NCBI RefSeq assembly: GCF_051106095.1 | Contig: NC_135783.1 | Coordinates: 62,616,447 to 62,680,446 of the forward strand | DNA length: 64,000 bases | Direction of reading: 5' to 3' | From: Pogona vitticeps | Taxonomy: Eukaryota; Chordata; Lepidosauria; Squamata; Agamidae | Part shown: positions 1 to 11,800 of the stretch, piece by piece | How the letters are laid out: each line of letters begins with the position of its first letter | Numbering within the stretch: position 1 is the stretch's first letter | Position numbers and translations under genes: made by a program | Notes under the pieces: generated by a model | Told to the model about the DNA's origin: nothing | Seen by the model: only the letters and a program-made list of their open reading frames with translations | Databases searched by the model: none

Positions 1-1639
1 CACAAGCTAGCCTTAATGACAAACATTGAAGCATTCTTTAAAAGCCTGGTGCCTTCCATTAAAAAAATAACCCAAATACTTAAACAAGAGGGGTCACAAT
101 GTAAATAATGATGCTGTCCCCTCACCATCCCACATTCTCCTCAGTGGAAAGGGGCAACCTTGACTGGAGGTATTTAGTCTGCTCTGGGCACTAATAACAT
201 TGACTGCTTATCCTGCTTATCTTGTTTTAGCCCTATTGATTTGAATGGAAGCCTAGTTCTCAATTAATTCTCCTGTAAGCCTCTTAATGAGCCATTAAAC
301 ATAAAACTGTTAAATATATACCATTCCTGTGTGCCAAATAGTGAAAAGCTGGAGAACTGCTGTTCAGCAGTTTAATCTGTGCAATTTTGATAATTTCATC
401 AGAATACAAGTTTGTGGTGGTGATGGATTGCCAGATGAAGACATGTGAACAATAGAGAGCAAGAAATCAGAGATTATGAGATAGTGGAATCCTGCCAAAT
501 ATTTGCATACACACACCCAAAGGATAGAAGAGGCAATAACCAAAATGCCATTTTTTTAAAAAAAATCTGTATTTAGAGCAGATGAACATTAAATATTGAT
601 TGAGTGGCTCATCAAAGCTGAACACTTAAAAATTCTTGCCAATGTGATGATTAAATAAATGTTTATTGTGTTCCCATTTCAGTCAAAGGGTCACAACTTG
701 CTTAACTTTGCCTGGATAGTGTCTCTCTTTATAATTTACAGCAAAGTTGCTCAGCCTTTGAATTGCAAACCATTTTGTTTTTCTTTAATTCTACTCCCTA
801 TTAGGCTCAGTATTAAATATGTGGAACTTCTGCCTATATGTATTTGTCCATAGTTGGCACACAGTAAGTAAGAAACAAAAATTCCTGTTTTGTGAGTCAC
901 CTCACAAACAAGGCATAAAAATAAAAGAAATAAAAACAAATAAATAACATTCCCCAGATGTTTGTTGTGTGTTTTTGGGCTCTTCCCCAGCTTTATTCTT
1001 ATTTGTGCTTTAGTAGGTCATAGTCTATACAACAGTCTATTTTGGTCTTGTTGAATATAGTTTCTCCATCTTCTGTTTCCAGTTCTAGAGTCTGTTTGAT
1101 ATTTGTATTGGCCATTTAGTGACATCCATGTATATAAATATCTGGTGGGTTTCCTGAACCATGTATTTGCAATCAATACATACATTGTTTGCTTCATAAA
1201 ATTCTATGTGTTCTCTCCTGCTTTACCTCCAAATTCTAGACCAATTCTCCAACAAATCTCATCTTCTTTCTTTCTTTCTTTCTTTCATTCTTCCGTCCTT
1301 TCGTCCTTCTTTCCTTCCTTCCTTCCTTGCTTGTATTGAAAATAAATATTTTCAAGGATATTTATACCTTTAAAATCATCATAAGATTGTGTGTGATCAG
1401 ATGGAGAAATAGCTCATAATTTAGACCGCTTGTGACACAGTCTGGTGCGAACTGTTTTTTGATGATCTGACCATATTACAGGTGATTATGACCCAGTCTG
1501 ATTTTTTTTTTTTTTGCTCCAGCGGCAAGGCTACTCTGTTTTAGAGTGTGGTGGAGTGATTCCTGTACACATAGAAGCGATGCTTTAGGAGATATTGCTT
1601 CCAAAAAAACAACCCTTTCCAGCAAGACTAGACACATTC
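1..1639. other. Intergenic, no gene seen
   Basis: AT-rich sequence with no exon-like open frame. Positions 180-320 are rich in TAATGA and CAATTAA motifs, and 1264-1328 is a CTTT/CCTT simple repeat. In human the interval next to PSMB1 on this side is also a long gene-free stretch. Confidence 0.6.
1264..1328. repeat. CTTT/CCTT microsatellite
   Basis: Interrupted pyrimidine tetranucleotide repeat. Confidence 0.85.
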
Positions 1640-2880
1640 CTTTATTGCTATCTGGTCAAAACCTTCGTGGACTGAGAACTCCCACAAGTACAAGCTGGAT
1701 TTCAAAGGGACAGGGGAACTAGAGACCAAATTGCTAACATGCACTGTATTATGGAGAAAGCCAGAGAGTTCCTTTATATACATGGATCTACTTCTGCTTC
1801 ATTGACTATGCAAAAGCCTTTGACTGTCTCGACCACAACTAACTATGGCAAGTTATTAAAGAAATGGGAGTGCCTGACCACCTTATCTATCTCCTGAGAA
1901 ATCTATATGTGGGACAGGAAGCAACAGTTACAACTGGATATGGAACAACTGATTGGTTCAAAATTGGGAAAGGAGTATGACAAGGCTGTATATTGTCTCC
2001 CTGCTTATTTAACTTATATGCCGAATACATCATGCAAAAGGCTGGACTGGATGAATCCCAAGATAGAATTAAGATTGCTGGAAGAAATATCAGCAACCTC
2101 AGATATGCAGACGATACCACTCTGATGGCAGAAAGTGAGGAGGAATTACGGAAACTCTTAATGAGGGTGAAAGAAGAGAGTGCAAAAAGTGGCCTGAACA
2201 TCAACATAAAAAAGAACCTAAGATCATGGCCACTGGTCCCGTCACCCCCTGGCAAATAGAAGGGGAAGATATGGAGGCAGTGATATATTTTACTTCTTGG
2301 GCTCCACGATCATTGCAGATGGTGACAGCAGCCACGAAATCAAAAGATGCCTGCTTCTTGGCAGGAAAGCGATGACAAACTAGACAGCATCTTAAAAAGC
2401 AGAAACATCACCTTGCCGACAAAGGTCCACATAGTCAAAGCTATGGTTTTTTCAGTAGTGATGTATGGAAGTGAGAGCTGGACCATAAAGAAGGCTGACC
2501 ACCAAAGAATTGATGGTTTTGAATTGTTTTGCTGGAGGAGACTCTTGACAGTCCCCTGGACTACAAAGAGAACAAACCTATCAGTTCTGAAGGAAATCAA
2601 CCCTGAGTGCTCACTGGAAGGACAGATCCTGAAGCTGAGGCTTCAATACTTTGGCCATCTCATGAGAAGAGAAGACTCCCTGGAAAAGACTCTGATGTTG
2701 GGAAAATGTGAAGGTAAGAGGAGAAGGGGATGACAGAGGACTAGATGGATGGACAGTGTCACTGAAGCTACCAACATGAATCAGACCATACTCCGGGAGC
2801 AGTGGAAGACAGGAGGGCCTGGTGTGCTCTGGTCCATGGGGTCACGAAGAGTCGGACATGACTTAGCGTCTAAACAACAA
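1640..2880 (+). mobile_element. BovB (RTE) LINE, 5'-truncated copy A
   Basis: Reverse-transcriptase half of a BovB element. Recognisable are GTGYGTTDWFKIGKG-type sequence, LRYADDTTLMAESEEELRKL with an intact YADD, and SILKSRNITLPTKVHIVKAM and on to MYGSESWTIKKADHQRI. It ends with the BovB 3' end (gtcacgaagagtcggacatg). The reading frame is broken by several stops and frame changes (segments at 1907-2125, 1993-2259 and 2347-2733), so it is a dead copy. The left edge is approximate. Confidence 0.9.
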
Positions 2881-5800
2881 CACACCCTTAGTAGAGTGTC
2901 TCAGTTCTGACCAATCTGTCTTGGGGGATTCTTCTACAACTTTATAGTAATACAGAATCTAGCCTCTTGCTAGCATTGCACTCGGCTTCCCTGACACACT
3001 CAAGCCCCTTCACCACCTTAAGGTGTGCATCAAAGATGGGGGAAATGGTGCTAAGGAAGCTTTTTTTAAAAATTCATTTTCTTGCTATTTCTCTAATATT
3101 CCCGTCAAACAGAAAAATAACACCCTAGAAGTGGGGAACTTCCAAGCAGCAACTATCTCTATGCAAGCTTGCCTGTTTATGAAACTACTGCCAATCCAGA
3201 ATTTGACTATTAATTCCTCACATCACGTTCCACTGAGTCCTAAGCTTGTGATTCACAACAGGTTCCAAAAGCACATGTCTAATGTAAACATATTAAAACC
3301 AAAGTCACGTATTTAAAAAACAATCATTGTTATCAGTTGTGAATCTGTATAATGACTTTTATTGCTTTTGCCATCTGCTTTCCAGTCCTTTAGCTGCAAT
3401 GTGTGGCCCATTTTTTTACTATTATATTGGATTTTTCCATTCATGATACATTGGGTATTTCTTCGGGTCAAGGCCACAAAAGTGAAAGAGATGTGTACAA
3501 GGCAGGTAACTGGAGGATTATGTTTTTAGTAAATTAGACAATGTGTTTCTAAGAATAGCATTTTGCTCAGTACTAAATTCTTCCAAGTCAATCCCAGTAT
3601 TATAGTAGTACAGAGAAGCGAGTACTGCCATCTGCCTATTTACAGAATACAGAAGCACTCCCAAGTGCTGACTGAGTTTACATATTGTTTACACATCCAC
3701 CCTTCTCCACACCCATTAGCAATGTTAATGCTACGCTGGCCTTTGTTTTGTAAATATTTTCCCTCTATTATCCTCTGTACCATCAGAAAACCATCCTCAC
3801 ATTGCTGATGATGAGATGGGAATCTTCACCTTCTAGAGTCATCACCTCTCAAATGACCCATGAAAGAGTCTTTGGAGATCAAAAGATCTGCCTCTACCCG
3901 CCCTTCCCCGCCACCTTTGCTACCTCTTTGACTCAGATACTGATGGGATTTAGCACCCATGTGGGATATGGATATGGCCAAATTACCTGAGGGGGGGTGG
4001 GGTGGGGGTTGGTAGAGGAGATGGTGTTTGATTTCTCTTCAGTTTGGTTTTTAAAGAAAGCTAGTTGCATTTGGTAACTCTGCCTTTAGTCACTCTTGCC
4101 ACATCTTTGTTGGGGGCAAAGGCATATTAATTCATTCTTGACTTGTCATCATAGCAAATCAATTAAACTAAGATTCTTACCTTGTTTAGATTTGTCTTCA
4201 GAGATATTAGTGAATACTCAATTCTCCAATGCGTGAGAAAACTGTTTCTGGTGAATTATGGGTTTCTTCCACTCATTGGATTCCATTGTGCTTACAGTAA
4301 TTTCCACACATAGCCATCTTAATCTGTTGCAGCAAAACAACCAAGCAAAACTTGGCACCTTTAAGACTGTAACATTTATTATAGCATGAGCTTTCATGAA
4401 CCACAGAGCCCTCTTCCCCAGATGCACAAAATGACATTTTATGTATTTCGTGTAGTTTTGCGTTCTTATTCTAATGAACTAGCAGGTGTATATGGTAGTT
4501 TACACAAGTCTCTTGCTCGCTTGCTCATTTGGGCTCCGTGTATGTATGTATGTTTGTGTACAGACTTTTCTCACTCTAAAGGGATAGGAAATCTGACTGC
4601 TTCAATTTAGAAGATTCCTTTCTCTAACTTTCATTTCTCCAGCAACAGATTTTGCACAACTATTCTGGTTCCCCTACTTACCGTAATCGTTCTCTCTGCA
4701 ACCCTAAATAGAAATAAAAATCGATTAAAGTAATGGGAAGACAGTAGAGGCAGCAATCTCTGGACCCATCTCCTCATAAAACTTTGTGAGTGAGGCCATG
4801 TGTCTGCATGTTTGAAGTCCTGTTTGGAAGCAGTACTGAAAACAGGATGGTTCCATCTTGTTTTATCAAGCTCCGGGTACTACAAGTGTGCTTCCAGACA
4901 AGGCTTTCTTGCACCATTGCCTTGCCTCATTCACAGAATTTTCCATGGGCTTGTGGTCTGTTTCTCATGTAAAACTTTTAGGTTTTTGTTTTTCTACTTT
5001 GAAAAAAACAAACTTTTTTCTTAAAGTGGGGGGAAGCACTAGAAGAAAATTACTTCAGAAAAATATACCATCTACCATAGTTGCTCAACATTTTCTAACT
5101 GCTGGCCTGAGGGACTCTCCATCTGGAAACACCCTAGGAAACATTATATTGAAATGAAAGGGGAGGGGGTCAGAAAGAAAGGAAACTGAAAGATATGAAA
5201 CCCCCAGGACAACACTTTGCTTGATGGATGGAATGCCCTGATGAAAATGAAGAGAAAAAGGTGTATCCTGGTAATCAAATTAATAAGAGGAACCAATGGT
5301 CATAGATCGTCAAAATAAGAAGACATTTTATGCGAAATATGTCCTCCCCATTGATGGAATTCCGTTGACTTGTTGACAAGGGTAGAGGGAGCAGAGGAAT
5401 ACAGCAGTCCTGTTCCCAGCCCAGTGTCTCCTTTTTGACATCCTCCTTACCGCCGACAGAGGACAATCGTTCTGCTTGCCGTGAGAATCCCTGGGAAGCT
5501 GGTGCCTGACAATACCACTCCAAAGTGCTTTAAAACAAAACAAAACAGGAAAGTGATTAAGTTAGGAATCGTCCATTTTTTTTACCATTTTCTCTTTATG
5601 CCAGCCTCCTCCTCACTCCCCCACCCCACATTTCCCCCTTTGTTGGCACGGTGTTGCCATCTACCAGCTGTTCACAATTCCTTCACCCTTTTGCCTTTCA
5701 GCCTCCCGCTACCATGAAACACACTTAAGAGAAATTGCTTCCACTTCAGCAGGCCCCTCTTGCTTCCCCAGCCTATTGAACTGATTTAATAATAATATTT

Positions 5801-6900
5801 AAACTAAACAAAACAAAACAAAAAAGGCACCGCAGTTTCTCACTCCAAAGCGGCTTTCCTCAAAAGCCACTTCCTAACTTGCAGGAGAAAGTTATTATAT
5901 TTGCTATCATGACACAATTCGGATTTGCCAGCCTGTTGTCTTTTAATTGATTTAGATTGATCTCTCGAGTGTTTCTCACAGTCTGGGACTGTTTGTTCTG
6001 TCCTCTGTCTCTCACTGGTGAGCTGACCTTGTTCACAAAATGAACACTGGAGTTTTCTCCAAAAGGTTTCTCCCATCAATTCACAAAATACAAATACTAG
6101 CTCTTGCACCAACTTCCCCCCCCCCCATCTTTTTCTGCCTCCTCCCCTCCTGCTTTTGTGGTTGGGGTCGCATAATGAGATGCTGATCCAGGCTAGAAAT
6201 GTAGTCAGCTATTTGCATCCCCAATTTCTGTGAGCCATCTTGAAGGAAGAGTAATTTAGAATAAAACTGATCACCATGAACCAGTTCGTTTCCCATGGTA
6301 GTATGACCAGCCAAGGACAGAAGCTATGAAAATATAAGATCACTCTGAGACAGGATTGGTGCCCATCATTCCTGTTCAAGCTTCTGGAAGTTGAGAGTGA
6401 TCAGGATTGAAACAACAGGCTCCATTTGTCCAGGAGAACTTCAAGCTTGTGTTACTTCACTAGTATCTCTAGTGCTAGGCCTTTGAGCAGAGCCAAGATG
6501 CCCCCTGAGGAGAATACTGGAGAAGGGTTAACAATGGTAAGGCCTTTGGAAGGCAAACCTGTGTGTGTATCACAAGGCCTGCCTGCAACTTCTAAGATAG
6601 CTTGCTACCCTCGCATGCAATGGAAACTGTTCTCCCATTATCTGTGTTGATCTGAGATACTCAGCTGCCAGTTTTGTCAGCTTCTGTATGCTGACTGCAA
6701 GAGGGAAGGATCTTGTCCTTCACCCCAGAGAGCAAAATGTCTTGGGCCAGGCATATCCGTCTCACATGGTGATGGCTTTTAAAAAATGATGTGAGAGGGT
6801 TTCCAAGATCTGTTTGTCACATACGTGGCACAGGAGTCCACTATAAAAATCCTACTGAGCATTTGCAGATCTGAGACTGATAACCAAGAACCAGAAGTTA
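2881..6900. other. Intergenic, no gene seen
   Basis: No exon or long repeat recognised apart from the fragment at 4322-4440. Short open frames here have no family resemblance and no splice context. Confidence 0.5.
4322..4440 (-). repeat. Unclassified interspersed repeat fragment
   Basis: On the minus strand: a GAGCTTTCATGAACC-like core, TAATAAATGTTA and TCTTAAAGGTGCCA. The same pattern recurs at 32230-32450 and 56283-56350, so this is a dispersed family. I cannot name it with confidence. Confidence 0.5.
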
Positions 6901-7054
6901 AACCTTCCATCTTGGTAATCCTCTCTTTAAATTAATTGTTTTAAATTGAAATTGTAGTTGTAATTTTATGATTTTATATATTTTATACTGTTTTGTTTTA
7001 TTTTGTAAGCCGCCCCGAGTAGACATGGTCTAGAGGGGCGGGGTAAAAATCAAA

Positions 7055-7097
<43 letters not shown>

Positions 7098-7105
7098 ATA
7101 GAGAA
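6900..7105 (+). mobile_element. 3' tail of an L2/CR1-group LINE with (AAAT)n
   Basis: Carries the tail gtaagccgccccgagtagac then ggggcggggtaaaaat, followed by a long (AAAT)n run at 7047-7100. It matches tails at about 30165, 55400, 57830 and 62500. Confidence 0.7.
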
Positions 7106-7339
7106 ACCTTGTTTGACTCCTACCTCTCTTCCAAAAGGCTCAGGGGACAGCATGAATTAGGTGGTCCGATTTTAGTCTTGCAGTATGACAGCTCTGACAG
7201 TGAGGTAAAATAGGGCTGAATATATAGTAGGTAAGTACAGGAGTCTTACCCAATAAGCTTCATCACTAAAGGCTGTTCCAGATAGTGAATTAGATCCCTG
7301 AAGTGTACTTGAATGAATGCGGTTGATATTGTATTCTTG

Positions 7340-7442
7340 AAGGCTTTAATGACCGGGATCTGATGGTTGTTGTGGGTTTTTCGGGCTCTTTGGTCGTGTT
7401 CTGAAGGTTGTTCTTCCTGACGTTTTGCACAACAACCAGTGG
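7340..7442 (-). repeat. Unclassified interspersed repeat fragment
   Basis: On the minus strand: GCAAAACGTCAGGAAGAACA, then AAAAACCCACAACAACC, a pattern common in reptile repeats. Name uncertain. Confidence 0.45.
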
Positions 7443-8430
7443 TTGATATTGTTATTTTTTTCAGACACATGAAATGTTTGTTTTGCTTCATAAGAAAGTG
7501 ACAGTGGGGAGATCCAAAACTTTCTGTGGTTTTGTTTTTTCTCTTGCATGGTTTATTTCTTATTTCACTTTGTTCCAAGGATAAAACAAAGCACTCCGAC
7601 ACTTCAGTTCATTGCCAGGGTCAGAGTTTCTCAGTCAGAAGCTTCAGATATGGAACCCCCCCCCCAATACAAACAAGAAAATTCAATTACGCTTCAATTA
7701 GGTACAAAAAAAAACTTTATTAAAAAAAGCTCGAGAAGTTTCAATTGAGAATTGAACATTTTAACATACCTTTTAAAGGAACCACAAATTATGCAGCTGA
7801 GTTTCCTATACTTGGGGAAACTGCACGGATCTGCACACCCAGAGAGCAATGGAAAAGATTTTCTTAGGAGAGAAGAGGGTTTCAGAAAACTTAATTTTAA
7901 TTCTGTGGTTTCGACTAGAATCCAAGTAGGGCCTGTGCCCCTTCATATCCAAAGAAGATAAAGGCCGCTGTAAATTTTGCCCTACATAAAAGAGCCCTAA
8001 GAGGGATTTGAACCCTTTTCTTGTTATCTGTAATCCACATGTACACTGCAAGGAGGTACGCATGGGAAGATGGTGCGGGGGGGGGGGGGGAGAGAAAAAA
8101 CTCCCAACAATAATTTTGGAAAGAGGTTGAGGCTAGGTTGTTATGAGTACTGTAATGACTTTCTGAAATTAGATCTTTGTCTGCAATAGAAGCTGTGGTG
8201 GGTAATTGCATCTTTCTTTCTTTTTTAAAAAAAGTAAATTGGTTTTGGAGGGGGGGGGTCATTTTGAAAGTAAAATGGCAAACCACACCAGCTGATATGC
8301 ATGGCAGGAAGCAGACAGCACGGCATGTCAGTTCTGTATAAACGTCAAATGTAGGGTCATTCCCAGGAGTGGACATTCTGGAAGCACCTGTCAGACTATT
8401 CTTCTGAAGTAAGTGCTGCCTTGCCGGATA

Positions 8431-8891
8431 CAGTGGTGCCTCGCAAGACAAATGCCTTGCAGGACAAAAAACTCGCAAGACAAATGGTTTTGGCAATTGG
8501 TGTGTGCGTGTGCGTGTGTGTGTGCGTGTGTGTTTGTTGATGATTCACAAGACAAATGTTCCTATAGCCATGCTTTGCAAGAAGAATTTTTTTCATTTTT
8601 GTTCCTGCCTCATGTTTGCTGATTTTTAAATGTTTTTCTATGATGTTTAAAAAGTTGAAGTTTTTGATTGAAATTTTTGAAATCATCTGCACAATATGTA
8701 TGGGTTTAAAGAGCACTTAATAAATCCTTTGTAAACCAAATTTGACTCTGTTCTGACTTTTTTTGCCCATAGGAACGCATTAATTTAGATTTCAATGCAT
8801 TCCTATGGGAAAACGCGTTTCTCAAGAAGAATTTTTCGCAAGACAACATTAACCACGGAATGAATTAAATTCGTCTTGCGAGGCACCACTG
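8431..8891. mobile_element. Mariner-type MITE with long terminal inverted repeats
   Basis: Starts CAGTGGTGCCTCGCAAGAC and ends with its inverse, GTCTTGCGAGGCACCACTG, flanked by TA on both sides (8429-8430 and 8892-8893). It is 461 bp, has no coding capacity and contains a TG/CG microsatellite at about 8500-8533. Confidence 0.88.
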
Positions 8892-11800
8892 TACTTCAAC
8901 AAAAGTAGAGTGACCTCTGCTTGTTTTCCCTTCTATCTATATTCCTTTTCAGTAAATTGCAGAAAATATAAGGCACAGGACATTTCAAAGGGTTATTAAA
9001 CACTATGCCTTGTTTCTTCATTTGATTTCAGTCCCATCTTTCTCTCAATGCTGTGTCCCATGGTGGTTATCAAGTCACAGTCCAGTGCAATATGGTGAGC
9101 CGTAGCCCATTACCACGTAAATTATAGTAACAATGGCTAATTCTGATATTTGCAGATATTGGTTTAAATTAGCTTATGCAAATTTAATGCGAAATGGGAT
9201 CTCCCTCTTTTTAAAGAAAAACGACCTCTTTTCTAGTGTTTCTTGCCCACCATTCCTCCTTTCGGGTGATGTCTGTCATTGTTTTTGGCAGTGAGGCTGT
9301 GGCCAACCTTGTGTTACTGCACTTTGCAGTTATTCTACTGTGCTTGGCAGGAGAGTCAAAAGAAATTATTTTCTGTTCCTTTTCCATATTATTTATGCTG
9401 TCTCTATTTAATATTCTGTGCATTTGAGTTTCTTAAAGGGTTGTGATCATCTCTGGCAAATGATGTGAATTCAGTGCAATTGTACTGCAACTAGTGCCAT
9501 AAGATACCACAACCTTGTTTCTTTGCGTAAGGACTCGGATCTTGGTGTGCATTATTAAGAGTCTTCTTACTCTGGTCTTGGTTCCACTAGTCCAAATATA
9601 TGTGGGATCAGGTAGAGGAAATGGTCTCCAATTTGGGAGGATAAAAGAAAACACACACAATGTTATGGAAAACTCACAATGCAAACAGATGACAGTAGAT
9701 TTAGAACAAGAAAGAAGGCCAGTTGCCATGACTCAACTTCCGGAAAACCACACCTGGATGACTGAGAATCTTCACAGATTTAGAACAGGTATTTTTCAAC
9801 ATCAATGGGATAACTGCCACACTTTTTCAGAATGTATCCATTTTCTAGATTTTTTAAAAATAACAATTTCCTAGAACTGGAGAAGGAAAATGTTTGTTGG
9901 TTTCTACCTTTTAGAATACTGAAAAGTATTTTTCCCTAGCTCCATCCTCAGGCAAAATGTAGGAAGTTCCTAAGAGACAAGAATTCAATTATCATTGTAT
10001 GCTGTCACATACATAAGTTTAAAAACAACAACAGCTATTTTCCACTCTGCTGATCGTTATCCTTATGTGCCACTGTTGTTTTTGGGAGACATTTTGAGTG
10101 TTCACTCCATACTCCTCTCCCTCCCACCCCTTTTCCCTCTTTTGTGTTTTGGTAACAGCATTTGGCTTTTCCTGGACTCCATAAGGCCTCAGAGTTTGAA
10201 TGCTAGAACGGCTTGAGCGTTGCCTGCTGAGACTGAAGAAGAACTTGAGTGAAAATAATCCTTTCCTTTGTTCTGCTTGGTTTGCTTTTTGTTTGCCTGA
10301 CAGATGTTCGGCCCCTCTGCGTGTGCATGGAACGGCTCCTCCGAAGAGTTGCCAGGCCCTGTGATCAGTCAGCTTATTGATTTCTGCATATCCCCGTGCG
10401 GCTTCTTGCCACCACTCCAGGCCAGCTAGGCTTCTGGGCCTGAATCTTTTCCCCCCTCCGTCCCCCCTCCATTCTTTCCTTCTCTTCCCCCCCATCCCCT
10501 TTCCTCGCTCTCCTTGACATACACAAACTGACGCAGGATTTGGGAGACCTCCTATTGTGAAGCTCCAGAGGAAAGCAGGTCTTCCTTTCTCCAGCCTGCT
10601 GTGCAACTTTAAATGGCAGTGGGTGTGGGGCGGCAGTGGGGTGTGGGGAGAGCATTCTGTCAAATGGGCAGATGTGTTGATGTGTATTGATGTGTCATGA
10701 CATGTCATTTCAAGTGGGATAGAAGGTTCTCTTCAGCCACCAGGGGCCTTGCAGTTTGTCCAAGCCTGTCTTTGCTTGATCTGAATAATGGGTGGAAGGA
10801 TCAAAGGTATCTATAGTTCAGAATGAGGGGGTGCGGATTGTGCAGACTGTTTGCTGGATTCATCTGTATCTCACTTATTCGTTTTGTTTGTCTGTTTGTT
10901 GGCCTCTTTTTGCTTATTACTCCTTATTGACAAGAAAGCAATCCATGCTGGATCATGGCAGAGGTCTGCCTAGTCTGGTGTTTTCTCCCCTCAAGGAAGA
11001 CACAGCTGTGTTAGTATCTCCCAACTCAATCACTGGTATACAGTCATATCTACTGATGAAAGAAATTGCCTCAAATTCTTTGTCAATTCTATTGAGTCTT
11101 CAGCTTTTGCTTTCCATGCCAATATCTAGCATCTCATCTCTAATTCTGAAATGCATTTGCTTATCTTGTATGTCAGAGATTGCATTGGGTTGTGCACCTC
11201 ACAGGTAAGATCTACAGAACCTCCTGCCAGCCATAGGTTGTTGTAAGGTCTAGGGCAAGGGTGGAGAACGTTTGGTGCTCTCGTTGAAAACCTTTAAAAA
11301 GTTTTGAACGAGAACTCCTAGAATTCTCAGCCTGTATTGCCAATGATAAAGTTCTGCAGGAGCTGTCATGCAATCATCCGAAGTGCCAAGGTTTTGCACT
11401 GCTTCCGTGGTCTTAGGAATCCCTTCCATAAGCAGGACCAGTCAGGTGACAGCCTCTGTAAGACCTAGGAGGTTGCATTAGTAGGCACTACCTTGATGTT
11501 CATAGTCGTCCCAGTGAAGTTGCTGATTCTGCTTCAGCTTTATTCTCAACTGTGTTCTATAGCTGGCCAAGCTTTACATCCTGGCTACTGTTTTGCTCCT
11601 TTGCATAGTTGCCCCTGGGTTCCTTTCAGGGTAAAAACAAGTACAAAATTATTGTGCAAATATGCATTTTGATTCAAATAATCTGTCTACTGGTGTGTCC
11701 TTTTTCAGTTTTTGCTAATCCTTTTAAAGACAAAGGGATGGATAGCATGTTACAGGTTGACTTTCAGCCATTGATCAGTTCAGATAGTGGGAGCTTTCTC

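Noticed and set aside
7915-8496. 193-codon open frame on the minus strand
   Set aside because: Runs across a MITE end and homopolymers; no recognisable domain.
10019-10708. 229-codon open frame on the minus strand
   Set aside because: Low-complexity Arg/Gly/Lys-rich translation, no family resemblance, no splice or promoter context, and polypyrimidine tracts on the other strand explain its length.
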